Position numbers and translations under genes: made by a program. The notes below the pieces were generated by a model. It was not told where the DNA came from and did no database searches. It saw only the letters and a program-made list of their open reading frames with translations. Positions 35,401-43,305 of a stretch of DNA of 63,842 nt are shown in pieces. This DNA comes from Saprospiraceae bacterium (GTDB taxonomy: Bacteria; Bacteroidota; Bacteroidia; Chitinophagales; Saprospiraceae): contig JALHRR010000029.1 of the NCBI GenBank assembly GCA_022841345.1, positions 1 through 63,842 on the forward strand, given 5' to 3'. The first letter of the stretch is position 1; each line of letters begins with the position of its first letter.

Positions 35401-37230
35401 TCAGGAATTAAATTTTTTATCAAGTTCTTCGAAGTCCATCATGAAAAAACATTTCTTTCCGGATGGGCTGGTATAAGGCATTTCACAGGCAAACAACTGA
35501 TCAATCAGATCTTTCATTTCTTCTACAGTCAGTTTGACACCTGCCTTCAATGAGGTGGTGCGGGCTGCAGACCATGCAATACGCTCTTTGGTGCTCAACT
35601 TCAGCTCAAAGTCAGATCTATACTGTTCTATCAATTGGTGTACCAGCAGAGATCCTTCCATTTTGCCTGACAAATCGGCGGGAGTTCCATGTACAATAAA
35701 GCTATTATCGCCAAATGGTTCAATATCGAAGCCCATTAATCTGATATCTGCCAGCATTTCATTCAAAATTGACGCCTTTGAAGGATCCAGATTGAGCACA
35801 GCAGGAAAAAGTAATTGCTGAATAGCAACCTGACCGCTTTCATATAATCTAAGGAATTTCTCATACAAAATTCTTTCATGTGCTGATGCCTGATCGATCA
35901 CCATGATTCCTGAGCGCACGTGGCTGAGGATATATTTCTGATGTAATTGGTAAGGATCGGGAGTGGACCATTCTTCCTCCCTGAACAAGCCTGAATCTGA
36001 GGGAATGTTAGCCCTGGAAGCTGAATTCTCCACATAAGAATCATCAATGGAGGCCCCGGATGAAAAAGTTTGTTCTTTCAAAGGTTCATATAATTTTTTC
36101 CAGTCAAAATCGTGTTCGGTCGGCTCTTTACGCCAGGATGTGAAGGAGGAAAATGAATTGTCTTTGGGTGGAGTCGGGTTATTGATCAACATCCCGGTTT
36201 GCAGGGCGGGTTCCTGATCAAAGTCTAGAACCGGAGTCACATGATATTTCCCCAGGGCATGTCTGGCGGCTACTTTGAGGTAATGATAAATGATTTTCTC
36301 ATCGTCAAATTTGATCTCCTGCTTGGTTGGATGAACATTCACATCAATTTTGGCAGGATCGATTTTGAGAAAAATTGCATAAAATGGAGAATGATCCTCG
36401 GGTAATATCTGCTCATACGCACTGACAATGGCATGATTGAGATAATAATTTTTGATAAAACGTCCATTAACAAAAAGATACTGATCGCCTCGTCTTTTGC
36501 GAGCTATGTCAGGTGTACCTATGAATCCGTACAATTCCAGCACATCTGTTTTTTCTTCGATGGGCACAAGGTATTTGTTGACCGGATTACCGATACAAGC
36601 TACTATTCGCTGACGCAAATTACCGGGATTCAGCTTGTAGATTTCTTTATCATTATTGAAGCAGGAAAATCCAATCTCCGGATAGGCCATGGCAATGCGA
36701 AGAAATTCTTCATCGATATGTGAAAATTCACGGGCATCCGATTTGAGAAAATTCTTTCTCGCCGGTATATTGAAAAACAGATTTTTGACAGTTATGGAAG
36801 TCCCCTGCGGTGCCTGGCAAGGTTCCTGAGCGATAACTCTTGTGGCTTCAATGAATATACGGGTCGCCAGCTCAGTGTCAGCAGTGCGGGTTTTCATTTC
36901 TACCTGAGCTACTGCAGCGATGGAAGCAAGGGCTTCGCCACGAAAACCCATCGTGCGAATATTGAACAGATCATCTGCCTGTGTAATTTTGGATGTGGCA
37001 TGTCTTTCGAAGGAAAGGCGGGCATCTGTTTCTGACATCCCCTTGCCATCATCGATCACCTGAATCAGTGATTTGCCACCTTCTTTGATGATGAGTGTAA
37101 TCTTTGAAGCACCGGCATCGATGGCATTTTCAAGCAATTCCTTGACAACAGATGCGGGCCTCTGCACCACTTCCCCGGCAGCTATTTGATTGGCCAGTGC
37201 ATCCGGCAACAACCTGATCACATCCGTCAT
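35401..37230 (-). CDS. mutL: DNA mismatch repair protein MutL
   Basis: 609 residues. The N-terminal GHKL ATPase has ELLENAIDAGAS, IQVIDDGKGMS and IRTMGFRGEALASI. A transducer domain runs to about residue 330, then a poorly conserved linker, then a C-terminal dimerisation domain. In the C-terminal domain the usual nuclease motif DQHA(x)2E(x)4E reads DQASAHERILYE, lacking the His, and the late Cys-Pro-His motif is not recognisable (FACEMPYTSPSGKK). Endonuclease activity is therefore uncertain. First gene of the operon mutL - rhomboid - rhomboid - EEP - cysS. Confidence 0.97.
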   Translation of the reverse strand: MTDVIRLLPDALANQIAAGEVVQRPASVVKELLENAIDAGASKITLIIKEGGKSLIQVIDDGKGMSETDARLSFERHATSKITQADDLFNIRTMGFRGEALASIAAVAQVEMKTRTADTELATRIFIEATRVIAQEPCQAPQGTSITVKNLFFNIPARKNFLKSDAREFSHIDEEFLRIAMAYPEIGFSCFNNDKEIYKLNPGNLRQRIVACIGNPVNKYLVPIEEKTDVLELYGFIGTPDIARKRRGDQYLFVNGRFIKNYYLNHAIVSAYEQILPEDHSPFYAIFLKIDPAKIDVNVHPTKQEIKFDDEKIIYHYLKVAARHALGKYHVTPVLDFDQEPALQTGMLINNPTPPKDNSFSSFTSWRKEPTEHDFDWKKLYEPLKEQTFSSGASIDDSYVENSASRANIPSDSGLFREEEWSTPDPYQLHQKYILSHVRSGIMVIDQASAHERILYEKFLRLYESGQVAIQQLLFPAVLNLDPSKASILNEMLADIRLMGFDIEPFGDNSFIVHGTPADLSGKMEGSLLVHQLIEQYRSDFELKLSTKERIAWSAARTTSLKAGVKLTVEEMKDLIDQLFACEMPYTSPSGKKCFFMMDFEELDKKFNS

Positions 37231-37390
37231 ATATTAAATAATTGTTTCAAACAACAAATATACATTCTTGAATCAGAAAGGCTGGCAGATTTGAGGTTTC
37301 AGGTTTCAGATTTCAGTAATTTTAGATTCGAAGATCGCGAGTGAGGTACGAACCTCGCGATTGAAACAGCCGAATTTAATTGAAAGTTGA

Positions 37391-37408
37391 TCCCCAAAGC
37401 TTTGGGGA
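37391..37408. repeat. 18-bp perfect palindrome flanked by direct repeats (copy 2)
   Basis: TCCCCAAAGCTTTGGGGA between two copies of GAAAGTTGA (the second shares its first bases with the palindrome edge). Identical palindrome at 2144-2161. Confidence 0.8.
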
Positions 37409-37847
37409 GAAAGTTGAAAATTAAACAAAATACTCACCCCCTATAACTTCACTCACTTTTCAATCCTATCAATCTCTTTCAATCTTATCAATCTTCCCAC
37501 ACATAAACACTACAACACAAAACCCCCACCATAATCTCTATCAATCTTCCCACACGAAAACTCAAAACTCCAACTCACACCCCAATCCTTTCAATCTTCC
37601 CACACTCTCACACAAAACCCTCACCCACACGACAATCTTCCCACACCCTAACCCATAACACCCTCCCACACCTCAATCCCATCAATCTTCCCACACACTA
37701 ACTCAAAACTCCAACTCTCACCTCAATCCTTTCAATCTTCCCTCCCTCACACACCAAACCCTCACCCCCACGACAATCTTCTCAATCTAACCCACACTCC
37801 CACTCCGACCCTGTACTCACACCCATCAATCTTTTCAAAATAAAACA

Positions 37848-37877
37848 TTGCATCTTTCACAAAAGGCTTTAGTTTTG
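37848..37877 (+). promoter_or_regulatory. Sigma-A promoter of the 57-residue membrane protein
   Basis: TTG (37848-37850), 19-bp spacer, TAGTTTTG (37870-37877): both boxes match the Bacteroidota consensus. About 22 bp before the start codon. Confidence 0.65.
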
Positions 37878-37898
37878 TGCCTACAAAAAGAATAGAAA

Positions 37899-38072
37899 AT
37901 GACAAACGCTATAGATACAGCACCTGAGAAGAAATCAAACGCATCTGATTGGGTATATTTTTTGGTCTCTCTGGCAATTATGCTTGGAATATTTTTTGTA
38001 GCTACACCCTGGTTTTGGGTAGCATTGCCATTTGTCCTGACCTATTTCGTGAAGGGCATGAACTGGATGTAG
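37899..38072 (+). CDS. Small two-helix membrane protein (57 residues)
   Basis: ATG 37899 to TAG 38070-38072, shorter than usual ORF cut-offs. A hydrophilic N terminus (MTNAIDTAPEKKSNASD) is followed by two hydrophobic segments, WVYFLVSLAIMLGIFFVA and PWFWVALPFVLTYFV, with a short turn and a KGMNWM tail. A good promoter (37848-37877) supports it. It ends 4 bp from the convergent end of the tag gene. Function unknown. Confidence 0.75.
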   Translation: MTNAIDTAPEKKSNASDWVYFLVSLAIMLGIFFVATPWFWVALPFVLTYFVKGMNWM

Positions 38073-38076
38073 GATT

Positions 38077-38670
38077 TTATTTCCCGATTTTTTGCACTTC
38101 CTGATGGCGGAAACAATCCGTCATATGATCATTGACCATTCCCACGGCCTGCATGAATGCATATATAATAGTGGGACCTACAAACTTGAATCCATTCTTT
38201 ATCAGAGATTTACTCATTTGTTCAGAAATGGGAGTAGCAGCAGGAACACCGGTCATAGTTGTATAGTTATTTTGCAACGGCTTTCCATCTACGAAATCCC
38301 ATAAATATTGACTAAAGCTGATGCCCTTTTCTTTTAATGTCATGTAAGCCCGGGCATTGGTGACAGCGGCATTCACCTTTGATTTGTTTCGGATGATACC
38401 CGGATCCTGAAGGATATCTGCGATACGTGCTTCATTATACTCGGCTATGATTTCCGGAATCAATCCATCGAAAACTCTGTAATAATGATCCTGCCTTCTG
38501 AGAATCGTAATCCAGGACAATCCAGCCTGTGCTCCATCCAAAATCAATTTGGCAAATAATGCCTGATCATCATATTCAGGAACTCCCCATACAGTATCGT
38601 GATAATGAACATAAAGGGGATCTGTTCCACACCAGGAACAGCGTTGGATTGAAGATGGATCTGTGGACAT
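38077..38670 (-). CDS. tag: DNA-3-methyladenine glycosylase I
   Basis: 197 residues. RCSWCGTDPLYVHYHDTVWGVPEYDD at the N terminus contributes zinc Cys/His ligands and the start of the helix-hairpin-helix glycosylase fold. LILDGAQAGLSWITILRRQ, IIRNKSKVNAAVTNARAY and FVGPTIIYAFMQAVGMVNDH complete the Tag signature, with C-terminal zinc His/Cys (NDHMTDCFRH). It excises 3-methyladenine from alkylated DNA. Monocistronic. Confidence 0.97.
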   Translation of the reverse strand: MSTDPSSIQRCSWCGTDPLYVHYHDTVWGVPEYDDQALFAKLILDGAQAGLSWITILRRQDHYYRVFDGLIPEIIAEYNEARIADILQDPGIIRNKSKVNAAVTNARAYMTLKEKGISFSQYLWDFVDGKPLQNNYTTMTGVPAATPISEQMSKSLIKNGFKFVGPTIIYAFMQAVGMVNDHMTDCFRHQEVQKIGK

Positions 38671-38733
38671 GGATATTTATTGTCAATTATTAATGCATCA
38701 AATATGCAACTTTCGCGGCACTTTCTTACCACT

Positions 38734-38790
38734 TGGTTAATCGGTTAATCGGCAGTTATCGGTTAATCGGCAGTTATCGGTTAATCGGTT
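38734..38790. repeat. Short tandem repeat (GGTTAATCGG / CAGTTATC words)
   Basis: Imperfect copies of GGTTAATCGGCAGTTATC, period 18, with 8-bp sub-units GGTTAATC. A related word occurs at about 57078-57090. Confidence 0.85.
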
Positions 38791-38985
38791 AAAAGTTTAA
38801 TCGAAGTGGGAGTTTTGGGTGTGGGGTTTGGCTTAGAGCTCGTAAAGACGGTGAGGCGTGTATGCGTTAAGGCGGTGTGCGAGTGTGGGTGAGAGTAAGG
38901 AGTTGTGGTTAGCATGGAAACATTATAGCTTGGGATTAGGGCCTCAGAGGAGCGAACGGCCGTGCGCCCGTCTCCGCACAAATAT

Positions 38986-39019
38986 CCTGTAGGGGCGATT
39001 CATGAATCGCCCCTACAGG
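38986..39019. repeat. 34-bp perfect palindrome
   Basis: The left half CCTGTAGGGGCGATTCA is followed directly by its reverse complement, with no loop. A further partial copy (GGGAATCGCCCCTAC) follows at 39018-39032. Confidence 0.92.
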
Positions 39020-39058
39020 GAATCGCCCCTACTTGCCTGCCGGTAATTAGCGCCAGCT

Positions 39059-39187
39059 GTCACCTGAACAATTTATTGACGGCGTAGCCGGGAATAAATT
39101 GTTCAGGCGTCACCTTTTGGCTACGCCAAAAGATGTCACCTTGCGAGCGAAGCGAAGCAAACGTCACCCGGGCTGCGGCAAAAGCCC
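39059..39187 (-). repeat. Hairpin array punctuated by GTCACC (locus A3)
   Basis: In minus orientation relative to loci A2 and A4. Plus-strand order: GTCACC; 13-bp stem TGAACAATTTATT / AATAAATTGTTCA around GGC-GTA-GCC; GGCGTCACC; TTTTGGC-TAC-GCCAAAA; GATGTCACC; TTGC..GCAA; GTCACC; a GGGCT..AGCCC hairpin. Confidence 0.85.
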
Positions 39188-39238
39188 CTTAATAATCCCT
39201 CCGTCAGCTCTGTTAACAAGCCAGAAAACCCGATAAAA

Positions 39239-39270
39239 CAAAAAAGGGGCAGCCGTAGCTACCCCTTTTG
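39239..39270 (-). terminator. Rho-independent terminator of tRNA-Asn
   Basis: On the minus strand AAGGGGTAGC-TACG-GCTGCCCCTT followed by a T-tract, directly after the tRNA. Confidence 0.85.
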
Positions 39271-39344
39271 CGCCCCCTGTAGGACTTGAACCTACGACCC
39301 CATGATTAACAGTCATGTGCTCTAACCAGCTGAGCTAAGGAGGC
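39271..39344 (-). tRNA. tRNA-Asn (anticodon GTT)
   Basis: Acceptor stem GCCTCCT / AGGGGGC, D-arm with GCTCAGCTGGTTAGAGC, anticodon stem CATGA/TCATG around loop CTGTTAA, T-arm GTAGGTTCAAGTCCTAC, discriminator G. CCA is not encoded. 74 nt. Confidence 0.97.
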
Positions 39345-39464
39345 ATTTATCTTTGGTTTCTCAGATTTGACCTGCTTTTCAGGTCCGGGAAATGAGATTC
39401 TTTTTGTTTTGTAAGCTGTTTACAGATAAACTTTTGCTGTACCCTCAAAAAGCGAGTGCAAATA

Positions 39465-39472
39465 TATATTTG
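39465..39472 (+). promoter_or_regulatory. -7 box upstream of the PfkB kinase
   Basis: TATATTTG, a perfect TAnnTTTG match, about 50 bp before ATG 39523. No well-spaced -33 box. Confidence 0.45.
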
Positions 39473-39522
39473 TTCGTTAGAAATAAGCAATATTTGCTGC
39501 GAATTTTTTTAAAAACATATTT

Positions 39523-40443
39523 ATGAGCTTACTCACAGTTGGAACAGTGGCATTTGATGACATAGAAACACCCTTTGGCAGAGCGGAAAAAGTCATCGGT
39601 GGTGCCTGCACTTATATAGCATGGACAGCTTCTTATTTTACAGATAAAATTTTTGTCGTATCCGTGGTCGGAGATGATTTTCCACAACATGAACTGGATA
39701 ATCTGACAGAAAGAGGTGTCAATCTGGATGGTCTGGAAATTGTTCAAGGTGAAAAATCTTTCTTCTGGGCAGGGAAATATCATATCAATATGAATACCCG
39801 CGATACCCTGGATACTCAATTGAATGTGCTCGCTAATTTCAACCCTGTAGTTCCTGAAGCAGCTAAAACTGCCAGATATGTGATGCTGGGTAATCTTACT
39901 CCTGAAATTCAAATGGGCGTATTGGACCAAATGACAGAAAAGCCAAGGCTGGTCGTACTCGACACAATGAACTTTTGGATGGATATTGCAATGGACAGCC
40001 TGAAGAAAGTATTGAAAAGAGTGGATGTACTGACTATCAATGATGAAGAAGCACGCCAATTATCGGGTGAGTACTCTCTGGTCAAAGCATGGGAGGTCAT
40101 CAGAGGAATGGGGCCCAAATATTTGGTTATCAAAAAAGGTGAGCATGGAGCTTTATTATTTCATGAAGAAAAAATCTTCTTTGCTCCGGCGCTTCCGCTA
40201 GCTGAAGTATTTGATCCTACTGGAGCAGGAGACACATTTGCCGGAGGTTTCATTGGATATCTGGCCAGTACAGACGATATTTCTTTCGAAAACATGAAAA
40301 GGGCTATTATCTACGGATCAGCCATGGCTTCTTTCTGTGTAGAGAAATTCAGTTTGGATCGCCTCAGAAACCTTACTGTACCGGAGATAAGTGATCGTAT
40401 GTCCGCATTTGTCAATTTAGTCGATTTCAAATTACCCAAATGA
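39523..40443 (+). CDS. PfkB family sugar/nucleoside kinase
   Basis: 306 residues of the ribokinase-like fold. GGACTYIAWTASYF is the N-terminal substrate-side motif. DVLTINDEEARQLSG lies in the middle, and VFDPTGAGDTFAGGFIGYLAS is the second PfkB signature, with the catalytic Asp of GAGD. It phosphorylates a sugar or nucleoside with ATP; the substrate cannot be told. The stop codon overlaps the ATG of the exonuclease gene by 4 bp (40440-40443). Confidence 0.94.
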   Translation: MSLLTVGTVAFDDIETPFGRAEKVIGGACTYIAWTASYFTDKIFVVSVVGDDFPQHELDNLTERGVNLDGLEIVQGEKSFFWAGKYHINMNTRDTLDTQLNVLANFNPVVPEAAKTARYVMLGNLTPEIQMGVLDQMTEKPRLVVLDTMNFWMDIAMDSLKKVLKRVDVLTINDEEARQLSGEYSLVKAWEVIRGMGPKYLVIKKGEHGALLFHEEKIFFAPALPLAEVFDPTGAGDTFAGGFIGYLASTDDISFENMKRAIIYGSAMASFCVEKFSLDRLRNLTVPEISDRMSAFVNLVDFKLPK

Positions 40444-41201
40444 AACTAGTCAGTTACAATTTGAATGGAATCCGTTCCGCATTGAGCAAAGGATTATTGG
40501 ACTGGATGATTGCAAATCCTCAGGATGTGTTTTGCTTTCAGGAGACCAAAGCGCAGCCGGATCAAATAGATCACTCGATTTTTGAAGAACTTGGTTACTA
40601 CTCAGTCTGGCATTCAGCTGAGAAAAAAGGATATAGTGGGGTGGCAACTTATTATAAAACATTGCCGGATCATGTGGTTGTGGGTTGTGGAATCGAAAAA
40701 TATGACCGTGAAGGCAGAATCCTGAGAACTGACTGGGGAGATATAACCGTATTGAATTGCTACTTTCCATCCGGAACCACAGGAGAAGTCAGACAAAGTG
40801 TTAAAATGGAATTCCTGGAAGATTTCTTTGCCTGGACTAATGAATTGAGACAGGAAAGACCCAATCTTATTGTAGCCGGGGACTGGAATATTGCCAATCA
40901 TCCCATAGACATTCACGATCCAAAAGGCAATAGAAACTCATCCGGATTTCTACCGGAAGAGCGTGCCTGGATGGATAAATGGTTTGAAAATGGATTTATT
41001 GATACGTTCCGGCATTTGCATCCGGAAAAAGTTGAATATAGCTGGTGGAGTTTCAGGGCGGGGGCCAGAAAGAATAATAAAGGATGGAGAATTGATTATG
41101 CTTCTGTTTCAAATTCACTGAAAGACAGAATTTTGAGTGCAGGCCATGATAATGCTGCTATGCATTCAGATCATTGTCCCGTTTTTCTTGAAATTTCTTA
41201 G
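40440..41201 (+). CDS. xth: Exodeoxyribonuclease III / AP endonuclease
   Basis: 253 residues, the complete EEP fold of the ExoIII group: MKLVSYNLNGIRSALSKG, DVFCFQETKAQPDQ (metal Glu), VLNCYFPSGTTGEVRQSVKMEF, VAGDWNIANHPIDIHDPKGN (catalytic Asp/Asn), WWSFRAGARKNNKGWRIDY and HSDHCPVFLEI (catalytic Asp-His). It repairs abasic sites in DNA. Translationally coupled to the PfkB kinase gene; the functional link is not obvious. Confidence 0.96.
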   Translation: MKLVSYNLNGIRSALSKGLLDWMIANPQDVFCFQETKAQPDQIDHSIFEELGYYSVWHSAEKKGYSGVATYYKTLPDHVVVGCGIEKYDREGRILRTDWGDITVLNCYFPSGTTGEVRQSVKMEFLEDFFAWTNELRQERPNLIVAGDWNIANHPIDIHDPKGNRNSSGFLPEERAWMDKWFENGFIDTFRHLHPEKVEYSWWSFRAGARKNNKGWRIDYASVSNSLKDRILSAGHDNAAMHSDHCPVFLEIS

Positions 41202-41259
41202 TACAATTCAGCTTCGGCGTTCAGGGCATTCTAACAGAAAAATTAAAATTAAGTCTTGA

Positions 41260-41388
41260 AATCCGAACGGAGTCAGTCAGGGTGATATAAATGCAGAAGC
41301 CTGGAGATTGAATAACAAGGATGGTAATTATGAATCTTCCCGCAATCTGTATGGAGGTCTATTACCTGGACTGAGCTACTATTTTTAA
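41260..41388 (+). pseudogene. 3' remnant of an outer-membrane beta-barrel protein gene
   Basis: A 42-codon open stretch without start codon, preceded by TGA. It ends RNLYGGLLPGLSYYF followed by TAA. The alternating pattern and the terminal aromatic Phe are typical of the last strand of an outer-membrane barrel, and NGVSQGDINAEAWRLNNKDG resembles an extracellular loop. A good terminator follows 27 bp later. It is probably the decayed end of a receptor-like gene left after deletion. Confidence 0.5.
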
Positions 41389-41415
41389 AGAAAATAAGCT
41401 CTTATAAAATTGAAG

Positions 41416-41450
41416 AAGCGAATCGGGAGGAAATTCCGGTTCGCTTTTTT
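41416..41450 (+). terminator. Rho-independent terminator
   Basis: Stem AAGCGAATCGG / CCGGTTCGCTT followed by T4 and more T. It follows the gene remnant. Confidence 0.8.
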
Positions 41451-41600
41451 GTTTTATGTGTAGTCTGCATAATACTGTTTGCCAGACAATGCATTAATTT
41501 TTCCACTAATTACAAGAATTTTCACGAATGGTATCTAAGGAGATTTCGTCAAAATAAATTTTCCTGGGTACAACAAGTTATATAACAGGAAGGAATTTCA

Positions 41601-41656
41601 AAACCCCTAAAAGGGATTTACCAACGATTAGCCCCGAATGAAAAATTCGGGTTAAA
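41601..41656 (+). repeat. Composite three-hairpin interspersed repeat (partial copy 3)
   Basis: AAACCCCTAAAAGGGATTT, then ACCAACGATTAGCCCCGAAT and AAAAATTCGGGTTAAA. The third hairpin is missing. Confidence 0.7.
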
Positions 41657-41815
41657 ATGAATTAAATTTATTGATTTGGAGCTCATTTACACTGTATACA
41701 CCAGAGCGACAAAAAAGTCTTGCAACTTCGGTTGATTCATATTAAACGGTGGTCTTCTTTGTGTCCTTTCGTGTAATTCGTGGACAAAAAAACGTACCAA
41801 TATTTCACACAAGTT

Positions 41816-43294
41816 TTACCTGCCTTCCCTAAAGAGCAAAAATGCCACCCCGGCCTGAATATTCACAAAGTCTATTTTGTGCTCATAACCCGCCCCGGAA
41901 TTCATTCGGTTGGAAAAATCTGTGTGAAAAGATGGTTGAATAAATACTCCCAAATATTCCGTGGGATACCAACTTGCCCTAAACATGGCAGATGCACCAA
42001 ATCCAGTATTGCTTTTCTTATAAGTTAATTCCTCTGTAGCATTCCATTTCACAGGTTGCTCTTGAAAATTGAGCTGTTTACCTGATGTATATTGCGAAAT
42101 ATTGGCGGTCACCCCGGCAGCTATTTCAATGGAGAATTGTTTTTTTCGAATGATATATCCGACATTCAGAGGGATATCTAATGAACTGATTGTATTATGT
42201 TGTCTGATTTCCCGCATCTCGCGATATTGTTGCCATGCACTGTCCCTGATGGCTATTTGATTGCCCTGAGCATCCTGTACAAAGCCATCTGCCAATTTCC
42301 ATTCTATTTTTACTTCTTCTTTTGACCAGTCAAAACGGGTAATATGCGTTTGATACCTGAGTCCGCTGGAAACATAAAAACCAGACGGATGTATCAGTCT
42401 GTTTTCCCAAACCGCTAGCCGGGACTCCAAAGTTGATTCATATTTTGACCTGTTACCCAGATAAGACTGTGTGAGGGGATCGGAGGTTTTAAAAGCGTGT
42501 TGTGCCATTCCTATCCCATATGAAAGATCCATCCAGTATTGCCATCCGGATTTCTCCTGATTCAATTTTGGAGCATGGTCAAAAGTTGGAACATATCCCA
42601 TATTCCAATTCAATTCCCTGTATAACTCACCAGAAAGTGTAGGTAAATATTCCATGGCAGCCATTGAATTCTGAGCAAGTTCATGAGCTGTAGACATTGC
42701 ATTCTTTTCTATGTTTTGATTTTCAATTCCGAATACCTGATCTTGCTTATTCTCAGAAACCACTTCTTTAATTGGCGATGCATTTCCTGATGAAGCAGTT
42801 TCTTCGATTTGAGTGTCATTGCTGTTGTTGCCAGTTTTTTTATCGGAAGTATTTGCAGTTTTAGTTACTGAACTTATATTCTCACTTTGATATTTTGTGA
42901 GGGCTTTATGAACTGAATCCCCTGCTGCAGTTGCTGCTGATGAAGATTGATTTTGAGAAATGACTGCAGTCGCATCTGAAGTTGGAATTTCGTCCGCAGC
43001 ATGTTGGGTTTCGATCGGTGAAAGTGAACTTTCCCTTGCCTCTGTAACACCTGCATTTTTTTGTTGCTCAGTCTGCCCTGCAATTTTGCCTTTAGGCTTA
43101 TTGAAAATGATAATTGTCCCAATGAATCCTGACCCAATCAACAAAAACAGCAACCAGAAAAGAAATCTGCGCTTCTTCTTACCAGGGTTTTGTACAGGAA
43201 TTTTTGATTCCAGAGAATTCCAGAACATCCCCATATCCATGGGACTTTCATTTTGATCCAGTCTGTCTCTCCAGTCTTTTCTATTATTTTCCAT
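41816..43294 (-). CDS. Single-pass protein with outer-membrane-barrel-like C-terminal domain, partner of an ECF sigma factor
   Basis: Start chosen at 43294 (MENNRKDWRDRLDQNESPMD); an in-frame TTG at 43309 overlaps the sigma gene. 492 residues. The layout is a cytoplasmic N terminus of about 45 residues, one transmembrane helix (FLFWLLFLLIGSGFIGTIII), a long Ser/Thr/Gln-rich linker (about 70-200), and a domain of alternating strands (about 220-492; YLGVFIQPSFHTDFSNRM, FVNIQAGVAFLLFREGR) like small OMPs. Position after the ECF gene and topology suggest an anti-sigma-like or envelope-sensing role. No classic anti-sigma motif is visible. Confidence 0.8.
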   Translation of the reverse strand: MENNRKDWRDRLDQNESPMDMGMFWNSLESKIPVQNPGKKKRRFLFWLLFLLIGSGFIGTIIIFNKPKGKIAGQTEQQKNAGVTEARESSLSPIETQHAADEIPTSDATAVISQNQSSSAATAAGDSVHKALTKYQSENISSVTKTANTSDKKTGNNSNDTQIEETASSGNASPIKEVVSENKQDQVFGIENQNIEKNAMSTAHELAQNSMAAMEYLPTLSGELYRELNWNMGYVPTFDHAPKLNQEKSGWQYWMDLSYGIGMAQHAFKTSDPLTQSYLGNRSKYESTLESRLAVWENRLIHPSGFYVSSGLRYQTHITRFDWSKEEVKIEWKLADGFVQDAQGNQIAIRDSAWQQYREMREIRQHNTISSLDIPLNVGYIIRKKQFSIEIAAGVTANISQYTSGKQLNFQEQPVKWNATEELTYKKSNTGFGASAMFRASWYPTEYLGVFIQPSFHTDFSNRMNSGAGYEHKIDFVNIQAGVAFLLFREGR

Positions 43295-43305
43295 GATACT
43301 CAATT

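Larger units (their letters stand above)
37231..37898. repeat. Strand-asymmetric low-complexity repeat region
   Basis: No gene. 37270-37440: CAGGTTTCAG-type words, AACAGCCG at 37368, and the 18-bp palindrome at 37391. 37440-37840: about 400 bp in which the plus strand is almost free of G, built from imperfect copies of CAATCTTCCCACAC and CAAAACTCCAACTCACACC with variable spacing. It is upstream of mutL and of the small membrane-protein gene at 37899. Confidence 0.75.
38671..39238. other. Intergenic region with tandem repeat, long palindrome and hairpin array
   Basis: No gene. A GGTTAATC tandem run (38734-38790), a C-poor stretch (38800-38930), a 34-bp palindrome (38986-39019) and a hairpin array (39059-39187), each listed separately. 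Confidence 0.6.
41202..41815. other. Intergenic region with a gene remnant and a repeat
   Basis: Contains the outer-membrane-protein fragment (41260-41388), its terminator (41416-41450) and a partial composite repeat (41601-41656). The word TTTCGTGTAATTCGTGGAC occurs at about 41765. No complete gene. Confidence 0.6.
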
